Of a stretch of 22,899 bases of DNA, positions 17,593 through 22,899 are shown piece after piece. A program made the translations under genes and the position numbers. The notes beneath the pieces were generated by a model. That model searched no databases, was not told the DNA's origin, and saw only the letters and a list, made by a program, of their open reading frames with translations. The DNA lies in contig CABVRQ010000063.1 of assembly GCA_902500695.1 (NCBI GenBank), positions 1 to 22,899 of the forward strand, given 5' to 3'. Position 1 is the stretch's first letter; every line of letters starts with the position of its first letter. The stretch is from an uncultured Nitrospira sp. (GTDB taxonomy: Bacteria > Nitrospirota > Nitrospiria > Nitrospirales > UBA8639).

Positions 17593-17811
17593 TCAATGGT
17601 TGGTGAGCGTGGTGATTTCTATGGGGAAGCGATTCAAGTCGTGCTTCATCAGATTAACTTGTGCTTCCGGTATTCCGTGTACATGAAATGAGGTACTCAA
17701 TTTTTCCGACGTATAGTGTGCTCCATTATCTAAATACCGTGTAATAATTTTTTTCACCATTAAATATTCTGAACCGGGGAACTTCTCGTGTGGGTTTTCC
17801 CTGATACCCAT
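17593..17811 (-). CDS. Small protein of unknown function upstream of ppa
   Basis: A 72-codon frame with GAGAGG about 6 nt before its ATG. The product has segments that look like real protein (VKKIITRYLDNGAHYTSEKL, FHVHGIPEAQVNLMKHDLNR) but I recognise no family. No signal peptide or membrane segment is visible. It ends 17 nt before the preferred ppa start, which suggests a two-gene unit. Codon use looks like that of neighbours. Function not known. Confidence 0.55.
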   Translation of the reverse strand: MGIRENPHEKFPGSEYLMVKKIITRYLDNGAHYTSEKLSTSFHVHGIPEAQVNLMKHDLNRFPIEITTLTNH

Positions 17812-18129
17812 TCATGCCTCTCCCATCACTTGGTTTCCAACCGTGAGGGAACAGTCTGCAAAGAAAATCTCAACCATTCGCACTGGATAGATTGCCACCC
17901 GATGGAGCCGGTCTTGCTCATTGGAGGAATGTGCTGGAAGGGATGGGGGTTTCGGTCTTAGCGCAAAAGCCTTATGGCACAATGACGTTCTTTTTTTGAT
18001 AGATCGGTCCTGAATGATTATCCGGAAGTTTGCCTCGGCTTTGCGCAAGAATAACGAACCCTCACTCTTCTGTAAAGTACAAAAAAGGGTTTAGGGCTGG
18101 AATAGAGGCCGGCCAATTGATTAATCAGC
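17812..18129. other. Intergenic stretch between the small ppa-linked gene and the PPOX gene
   Basis: A 78-codon minus-strand frame (18048-17812) abuts the small gene, but its composition is unremarkable and it has no recognisable motif. I treat it as chance. No terminator for the PPOX gene was found. Confidence 0.4.
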
Positions 18130-18618
18130 CTATCCAGTACGGGAATGTTCGAAGACCGACAAGTCCTCTCCGGTCAGGGTGTACGCTTTGCCAAATCCCA
18201 TCACAAACTGCCCACTTTTCGTGTGCAGGTGAAACAGGACAAAGTCCGGCAGTTGCCGTAACAGACCCGCCATCTTGCCATGCCGTTCCTGATAGTCGTC
18301 CATCACAGATTCGTAGTCGGGACTATCGGGTGGGATATGTGTGGCCTCACACAAGTATGTGACCCTTGGACGGGCGAAAATCTGTGACGTCGACTGTTCA
18401 TCAGCAAGGATCATAATCGCGACAGTCCCGTTTGCCAGCAGATGACGGGTATGCGCTGCGAGTTGACTGACAAAGATGTAAAAACTGCCGGGAGCCCGGT
18501 GCAAGTAGGGCGTATAGCTGCAGTGGGGAATGCCGTCCACCCCGACTGTGGATAGCTGGAGACTTTGCATACCCTCTATGAGACTGGCGCAAACCATAGC
18601 CGGCTGCTCATCGTTCAT
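18130..18618 (-). CDS. Pyridoxamine 5'-phosphate oxidase-fold protein (HugZ-like)
   Basis: The 162-residue product has the split-barrel flavin/heme-binding fold of the PPOX superfamily and most resembles the heme-utilisation HugZ group. Visible elements are MQSLQLSTVGVDGIPHCSYT (first strands), GSFYIFVSQLAAHTRHLLAN, an acidic SQIFARPRVTYLCEATHI segment, then a helix and FVLFHLHTKSGQFVMGFGKA-YTL near the C-terminus, which is the HugZ-type ending. It may bind FMN or heme; which one is not decidable here. The ATG 18618 begins MNDEQPAMVC. It is a single gene, with GC-rich repeat-like DNA upstream and no heme-transport genes beside it. Confidence 0.82.
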   Translation of the reverse strand: MNDEQPAMVCASLIEGMQSLQLSTVGVDGIPHCSYTPYLHRAPGSFYIFVSQLAAHTRHLLANGTVAIMILADEQSTSQIFARPRVTYLCEATHIPPDSPDYESVMDDYQERHGKMAGLLRQLPDFVLFHLHTKSGQFVMGFGKAYTLTGEDLSVFEHSRTG

Positions 18619-18900
18619 GGGATTTGACTACCTCCGTGTATAGGGTTTCTCGCTCTTTCATGTGTGTCCTGCAAAGGTTGTTTTCCCTGGTTCGACCCCT
18701 GCCGTCCGGCCCTCTGGATGGACGCTCTCATGTGCCAGCGAGCCTTGTTTGAGCGCCGCGAGTTGGCTCGCCCTCCCGTGCCTTGCGTCCATCTCATTGA
18801 ATGAGGCCGGACGGGGCGTCACTGGTTTTGGCTCCTTTTGCCGAAACAAAAGGGGCTCGGATGCCGGGCCGAGAACCGGCAATACAGAACATCACGTCGA
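18619..18900. repeat. GC-rich intergenic stretch resembling a dispersed repeat, with hairpins
   Basis: The stretch contains CTCCTTTTG-CCGAAA-CAAAAGGGG (18832-18855), an imperfect hairpin, and GCCGG-N8-CCGGC (18863-18880). The minus strand reads LLFRQKEPKPVTPRPASFNE and SQLAALKQGS. From general knowledge I recognise this phrase as one that recurs in spurious hypothetical ORFs of many genomes, which points to a multicopy non-coding element and not a gene. I could not confirm copy number within the window. Confidence 0.45.
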
Positions 18901-19089
18901 CACGAAAACCAGGTACATACGTGCGAGGGATTCACCTACCAGAGATGTTTCCACGTCCACCCCTAATCTGGACTTCCGATACTTATCATAATGGCTGTAA
19001 GGCCAGTACCATAAATTCTGAATGATCCGCACTTTCCCCCTGATATATGGTTTTGTGGCAAATGGTCATAGAGCGGCAAAGAATGTCGG

Positions 19090-19275
19090 TTAATGCTTGT
19101 TGGAACACGCGCGATGGAGAGCGGCTGCCGCATCTGACAGTTCAAGGGCGAGAAGCAGCCGCTGTTTAGGAGTGAGTTTCCGAGCCGCGTCAATCTTGTG
19201 GTTCGCGAGCCTTTCACCAAGTTGACTAGGACGGCGTGAGCCACTAAAACTTGGATCGGAGGTGTTCAATTTCAT
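19090..19275 (-). CDS. Small protein of unknown function (61 aa)
   Basis: A 61-codon frame with CAGGTAAG about 8 nt before the ATG. The product MKLNTSDPSFSGSRRPSQLG-ERLANHKIDAARKLTPKQRL-LLALELSDAAAALHRAC is basic at the front, with an amphipathic Leu/Ala helix at the end. The LTPKQRLLLALELSDAA phrase resembles short proteins often placed ahead of nucleotidyltransferase-like or toxin genes, but no such partner follows here (18619-19089 has no gene). It may be an orphan half of such a pair. Confidence that it is coding is moderate. Confidence 0.5.
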   Translation of the reverse strand: MKLNTSDPSFSGSRRPSQLGERLANHKIDAARKLTPKQRLLLALELSDAAAALHRACSNKH

Positions 19276-19431
19276 GAAAAAATCTTACCTGGAAACATCG
19301 GATCCGTTACTGGGGAAATGGATTGGCATCGTTATCGATAGGTGTCATTATGCCCCATGTGGCTTGGTCACATTCGTAGCGCCAGATGAAGTTTTCCAAC
19401 AACAGAGCGCTGTTTGCAAAAATGTGCCGAC

Positions 19432-19842
19432 TCAGTACCCCCGCCCGGTGCTCCCCCCTTTCATGCTACCCAACGGAAGGGCCTCATACCGTGTCTTCAG
19501 ATCTGGATGCTCATTGAGATACCCCTTTACGGCGGCCTCATCGGCGAAGACCTCAGGGCTGCGCTGGCGATACTCGTCAATCGTCAAATCATGCTTCGCC
19601 AACAACGCGCTAAGTTTTGTATTGATATCCGCGCCCATTTCCTTCATCGCCTCGGGCGAGGGTCGTTGCCCGTCTCCATAACCTTTTCCACCCTTAAAAT
19701 AGTTCGTCATCATCTCGCCGATCTCAATACGGGACTTCACAAATTTCTCCACCTCAGCCGGTTCGGTGGCCAAGCCAATTCCTGTAAAGAGTGCGAAACT
19801 CAAAGAAACTCCGATCATCATACGTGACAGATTCATTGCCAT
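19432..19842 (-). CDS. Exported protein of unknown function
   Basis: A 136-residue protein with a clear signal peptide (MNLSRMMIGVSLSFALFTGI then GLATEPAE, cleavage probably after GLA), so it is secreted to the periplasm. The mature part is mostly helical and charged: EVEKFVKSRIEIGEMMTNYF, a Gly-rich linker, then AMKEMGADINTKLSALLAKH, and DEYRQRSPEVFADEAAVKGY. It ends in a Gly/Ser tail. I recognise no named family. AAGGA precedes the ATG at 19842 by about 4 nt and the ATG at 19836 by about 10 nt; either start gives a functional signal peptide. No partner gene is evident. Confidence 0.72.
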   Translation of the reverse strand: MAMNLSRMMIGVSLSFALFTGIGLATEPAEVEKFVKSRIEIGEMMTNYFKGGKGYGDGQRPSPEAMKEMGADINTKLSALLAKHDLTIDEYRQRSPEVFADEAAVKGYLNEHPDLKTRYEALPLGSMKGGSTGRGY

Positions 19843-19952
19843 GCGTTCCTTTCAGAATGTGAAAATAAAAATTGATACAGTCGAGTCAAACCATTATAGC
19901 ATCGCCGTCCAAGGTGATGCGTGTCAAACGTGGCAGGTCATGCGTTCTGGTG

Positions 19953-20344
19953 TCAGTGATTAAATTGGATCGTATTCGCAGAGGAGGTGCATGACGATGC
20001 GCACCAGATGCGGAGCTGGATTTCGTGTTTGGAGTTCACCCGTTAGCCGACAGTGAGGTTGGCCTCAAGGTTATAGTGGTCAACTTGATAGGTTTTTCCG
20101 TTTTCGGCAGTATGTGCAAATTTTGCATACACTAAAGTGGGGCCCAGTTACCCTCCCGAAACCCATTCCGCAGATGTTTGGTAATGACCGAGCGCTCGTG
20201 CCTGAACAACTGGCTCAATTGCCTCTGCGTTAGCCAGACCGTTTCTTACTCCAGCCGCACGTCCACCCGTACCTGGCCATCTGGGGCTTCATACAGGAGG
20301 ACCTCGCCGCCGGGTGAGGTGAAAGATTGTTCGGTGAGCCTCAT
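19953..20344 (-). pseudogene. RhuM-family gene remnant
   Basis: Starting at ATG 20344 the frame reads MRLTEQSFTSPGGEVLLYEA and GQVRVDVRLE, then TAA (20248-20246), then ETVWLTQRQLSQLFRHERSV and ITKHLRNGFREGNW. After a frame change near 20135 it continues VYAKFAHTAENGKTYQVDHY, NLEANLTVG, TAA (20045-20043), RVNSKHEIQLRIW. These are the core blocks of RhuM (virulence/phage-type DNA-binding) proteins often embedded in type I restriction operons, where VGYRVNS is usual. So there are two nonsense codons, one frameshift and loss of the C-terminal half. Similarity ends near 19990; the frame then runs to a stop at 19953. It starts on the last base of the HsdR remnant's stop (TGATG). Confidence 0.8.
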
Positions 20345-20563
20345 CAGACGCCCTCCGGCAGGGCTGGATTCAAAGGACCAAGACCCTTTCGTAGTCGGTT
20401 CTTGAGCACGACATGCGTAAAGTCTTCCATCTCCCCCTGGGAGAGGATTAGGCCGAATGTATCGCCAGTGGGCGACATATCAGGGCCATGCAAGACAGCG
20501 TAGCCGAGGGCTTCAAGCCAGAGCGGAGTCTTCGACGATGGAACCAAGGATGATACCACTCAT
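20344..20563 (-). pseudogene. hsdR: Type I restriction endonuclease subunit R, N-terminal remnant
   Basis: The ATG at 20563 overlaps the OLD stop (ATGA) and reads MSGIILGSIVEDSAL, after which the frame shifts. The other frame continues LEALGYAVLHGPDMSPTGDT, then HVVLKNRLRKGLGPLNPALP and stops at 20344. This matches the N-terminus of HsdR (EDSALAWLEALGY...HGPDIAP...VVLE-RLR-AL-RLNP-LP). The missing AW codons fit loss of one CTGGC copy of a likely tandem CTGGC pair near 20516. Only about 70 of the roughly 1000 HsdR residues remain, with no helicase motifs. Confidence 0.8.
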
Positions 20564-22305
20564 GCGTTTACCTCAGTTGAACCTACTATTGTTTCCTTCG
20601 CGGCTTTCGCAGGCAAGCAAGCCTCAACAAGCGAGCAGAAATCCTGGACTTTTGCAGCATCAATCTTGCCGGTATCGTATTGGTACAGAATGTGTTGAGG
20701 CTTGCGATGGTCCGATCCGGCGGGAGGTACTCCAAGCATTGTTTCCAAGTCGCCCGCTATCTGTTTGATGCACAGCGTCAATGTCGCGTCCTTTGACTCC
20801 TCGATCAGCTTGTTAATCTCAAAGTGTTCGTCTTTACTATTATCGTCGTCGTGAATCACTGCGTGCGATACTCCAAGGCGGCTGAGAAGATTCATGAAAC
20901 GGTGGATATTGTATTTCCCAATACAGTCGAGGACATAAAAACCGCAGTCGGCATTCGCGATCTTGCCGTCGCCAACAAGCCGGTTGACAAGCGCAACTTC
21001 AGTTGCGCCCTCAACAAGCAAAACGTGATTTGCGAAGAAGAAACTAGACCGGTCAGGGTTGAGCCATAGGAAGTGTTTTACTGCCTCCATTTCTGGTTTG
21101 GAGTCATCTTCGTGAAGTCTCTTCGCCATTTTCGGATATTTTTTGCCAATTGCCGTGATTGTTTGATTCGAATCCACATTCTCACCCCATGCAGCTGGGT
21201 CGATCTGAAAAACCTCACATCTGCCGGCGCTTCGGCGAAGACGAACCACGGCCGGAATATCCGCCGCATTCTTGCTAACGAAGTGTGAAGAATGTGTCGC
21301 AGCGACCACCTGCCAGTGGCCAGACGAGGCAACAGCCATGAGGTTCCGAGCCAGGATTTCCTGTTGAGGGGGGTGCAGGAACGCCTCAGGCTCCTCGAAC
21401 AGAACGAGATTTAGTGATGGTGTAAAGTCGTTGGTTTTCTTCGTGGCTTTTTTGCCAACATATCTCGAACCGAGCTGAATAAGAGAGTAGATGAAGTGCC
21501 GTTGAAATCCAGACCCGTAATAGTCGATGCCTTGAGCCTTGCCATGGAACTGGTCGAACAAATCCCAGCCAAGCATCGACTTAATGATTTCGGCTGCTGA
21601 TGGTGCTGGAAACTTGAGTTTAAACTCAGAATCCCAAGGTCTCAGGAGAATATTCAGTTCATTCTCGAATCCTGATAGAGAGCGATCATCTCCTGTCTTT
21701 TCGTCTCGTATGGAGTCCGAGAACTTCCTTACACTGGCGGAGAATTCGCCGTAGGCTTTTCCACCCTCCACGACATCGGTCATGATGTCCGCCAGCAAAT
21801 CGCGAAGAGCTGAAGGGCCACTGAGCTTTGCGTGCTCGTCTACCTTGCTGATCGCTGGAATGTACACCAAGTCGCCAAGCTTTCCGCTCTGGACGTTTTT
21901 GGCTCCATAAAATGGTTCAGTCGACAGAGCGCCATCGCTCCTGTAGCCGAATATCGAGCCCGCTGCGGATTTGCCATCATGTGTCTTAACTGCCGTTTGA
22001 AAATACTTGCGCACACGCAGCAGTTTCGGCACCGCTTTGTAATCATCAGCGAGAGTCTCGTACTCCTCCTCTGTCAGAGAGAAGACCATTTCGATCCAGG
22101 ATTCCCCATCGGTGGTCTCCATAAAGGGAAAGTCATTTTCCCTCTTGAACTTGAACCCGTCCTTTTCATAAAAAGCCCGAATGGCATCAATCACACTGCT
22201 TTTTCCTGCATTATTAGGACCAACAAGCAGGGTGTAGCTCCTAAATGTGACCTGCTGATCAAGGAGACCACGGAAGTTGTGAATTGTGACATTCGTCAGC
22301 TTCAT
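20560..22305 (-). CDS. OLD-family ATPase with Toprim nuclease domain
   Basis: Overcoming-lysogenization-defect family: an SMC-like ATPase joined to a Toprim nuclease, usually in phage defence. The 581-residue protein from ATG 22305 (MKLTNVTIHNFRGL) has Walker A GPNNAGKSS (29-37), a linker with YIPAISKVDEHAKL, and Walker B LVLFEEPEAFLHPPQQ (from about 300). The switch histidine is in THSSHF (337-342). The Toprim domain has LLVEGATE (E432), DCIGK (460-464) and HDDDN (485-489). All catalytic motifs are intact. The start overlaps the HsdM/S remnant by 4 nt and the stop overlaps the HsdR remnant by 4 nt, so it was an internal gene of a type I RM operon. An extension to 22386 exists but lies inside the upstream gene. 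Confidence 0.92.
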   Translation of the reverse strand: MKLTNVTIHNFRGLLDQQVTFRSYTLLVGPNNAGKSSVIDAIRAFYEKDGFKFKRENDFPFMETTDGESWIEMVFSLTEEEYETLADDYKAVPKLLRVRKYFQTAVKTHDGKSAAGSIFGYRSDGALSTEPFYGAKNVQSGKLGDLVYIPAISKVDEHAKLSGPSALRDLLADIMTDVVEGGKAYGEFSASVRKFSDSIRDEKTGDDRSLSGFENELNILLRPWDSEFKLKFPAPSAAEIIKSMLGWDLFDQFHGKAQGIDYYGSGFQRHFIYSLIQLGSRYVGKKATKKTNDFTPSLNLVLFEEPEAFLHPPQQEILARNLMAVASSGHWQVVAATHSSHFVSKNAADIPAVVRLRRSAGRCEVFQIDPAAWGENVDSNQTITAIGKKYPKMAKRLHEDDSKPEMEAVKHFLWLNPDRSSFFFANHVLLVEGATEVALVNRLVGDGKIANADCGFYVLDCIGKYNIHRFMNLLSRLGVSHAVIHDDDNSKDEHFEINKLIEESKDATLTLCIKQIAGDLETMLGVPPAGSDHRKPQHILYQYDTGKIDAAKVQDFCSLVEACLPAKAAKETIVGSTEVNA

Positions 22306-22478
22306 GTCGTCTGATGCCGAATGGTTCCCTCCAGGTCCTTCACCCGCAGTTCGCCGGAGATGTGCTTGGGCAAAAGTGTCTTGCACAGTGCGTCGGTGGC
22401 TTTCCAGAGCTTCTGCTCAAATCCGACCGTCGCCTCGTTCTGATCTTTTTTGGTTTTTGTTTTTGGTTGGCGTGCCAT
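22302..22478 (-). pseudogene. HsdM N-terminus fused to HsdS C-terminus (internal deletion)
   Basis: A 58-codon frame from ATG 22478 reads MARQPKTKTKKDQNEA, then TVGFEQKLWKATDAL, the usual start of type I methyltransferase HsdM. It switches directly to CKTLLPKHISGELRVKD, the usual C-terminal end of specificity subunit HsdS (LRDTLLPKLISGELRV). Everything between, expected to be over 2.5 kb, is missing. Both families have Leu-Arg codons at the junction, consistent with recombination at microhomology. The frame is preserved, and its TGA overlaps the OLD ATG by 4 nt. An in-frame ATG at 22526 would add 16 residues but lacks similarity. No recognition or methylation function can remain. Confidence 0.8.
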
Positions 22479-22576
22479 GTGTCGTTCAGAGGAAATCCTT
22501 TTATTTTTAGATGCCAGAATAGCCAACCCCTATATTAAAGTACAGATGGGTTTACGGGAGGATGTTCGGATGAGAG

Positions 22577-22601
22577 ATTCCTGCCAGAAGCTAGCAGGAA
22601 T
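22577..22601. repeat. Small perfect palindrome of intergenic-repeat type
   Basis: ATTCCTGC (22577-22584) pairs with GCAGGAAT (22594-22601) around a 9-nt loop. About 20 nt further a second weaker one, CCCGA (22623-22627) with TCGGG (22637-22641), follows. No T-tract, so not a terminator. Confidence 0.55.
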
Positions 22602-22710
22602 AACAAGCCAAAAAGATGGAAACCCGATAACAGCTGTCGGGGATGACAAGCGGGGGGAGTCTTTAAAAAAGGCGGGCCGTTACGAAAAGAAGGCGTTCTG
22701 GGAGACGAGG

Positions 22711-22855
22711 TCATCTTCAGGCTGGGCTAGATTCTTCGCCTCTGGTTCAGAATGACAATGCTAGGAGGAATGAATTGGGGGACAGAGAGGATATGGGTGC
22801 GCCGGGGTGTCATCAGGCTGGGCTCAGATTCTTCGCCGTGGGCTCAGAATAATGG
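22711..22855. repeat. Degenerate direct repeat, two units
   Basis: Unit 1 (22711-22759) and unit 2 (22810-22855) share CAGGCTGGGCT, AGATTCTTCGCC and a TCAGAAT end in the same order with small differences. The phrase AGATTCTTCGCC...TCAGAAT is of a type common in dispersed bacterial intergenic repeats. There is no gene from 22527 to the window end. Confidence 0.6.
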
Positions 22856-22899
22856 TATGGACTCCCCCTTTAAGGACGGCATCGGATGTGCCAAGCTGG

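Noticed and set aside
17812..18048. 78-codon minus-strand frame before the small ppa-linked gene
   Set aside because: No motif, no ribosome site and unremarkable composition; adjacency alone is not enough.
18685..18710. GGTTCGACCCC resembling a tRNA T-loop
   Set aside because: No acceptor, D or anticodon arms can be folded around it on either strand.
22711..22855. CRISPR array
   Set aside because: Only two degenerate units with unequal internal changes and no cas genes.

Overview
The window looks like a chromosomal segment of a Gram-negative, chemolithotroph-like bacterium. Nitrospirota (Nitrospira-like) is my best guess from gene content and protein style: dnaE followed by accA, NikR with a NicO-type permease, bacterioferritin, a GH15 glucosidase and many decayed mobile genes. 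This is inference; no 16S or other marker is present. No rRNA, tRNA or CRISPR array was seen.

Layout. 1-4311 is housekeeping on the minus strand: dnaE (replicative polymerase alpha subunit) leading into accA (cut by the window edge), with a near-consensus promoter ahead of dnaE. 4717-5893 holds two plus-strand genes, a YbjQ-family protein and a complete bacterioferritin with a strong terminator. 5985-9565 (minus) is a metal-uptake cluster: a NicO-type nickel/cobalt permease gene broken by several frameshifts, an intact nikR, and a TonB-dependent receptor with its own promoter. Two conspicuous inverted repeats sit where operators would be expected, upstream of the permease and around the receptor promoter. 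9877-14215 has a GH15 glucosidase, an orphan kinase-fold protein, a gluconokinase and a ferritin-like gene with one frameshift. 14484-15396 is a decayed IS630-type element. 15710-18618 holds a zinc-dependent formaldehyde/alcohol dehydrogenase with a TTG start, a small unknown gene, inorganic pyrophosphatase and a PPOX-fold protein. 18619-19842 has a GC-rich repeat-like intergenic stretch, a 61-aa unknown protein and an exported unknown protein.

The most interesting part is 19953-22478 (minus), the wreck of a type I restriction-modification operon. A 58-codon ORF joins the N-terminus of HsdM to the C-terminal tail of HsdS. It overlaps by 4 nt the start of an intact OLD-family ATPase/Toprim nuclease. 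The OLD stop overlaps by 4 nt the start of an HsdR N-terminal remnant, which ends exactly at the start of a broken RhuM-family gene. The OLD gene alone has been preserved, with its translational coupling. The inferred ancestor is an hsdM-hsdS-OLD-hsdR operon, i.e. a type I system with an embedded OLD nuclease. The right edge (22577-22857) carries small palindromes and a degenerate direct repeat of intergenic-repeat type.

Caution: several breaks (NicO G-run, transposase A9, ferritin) are single-base indels at or near short homopolymers and could be assembly errors. The RM remnants show large deletions and nonsense codons and cannot be explained that way.
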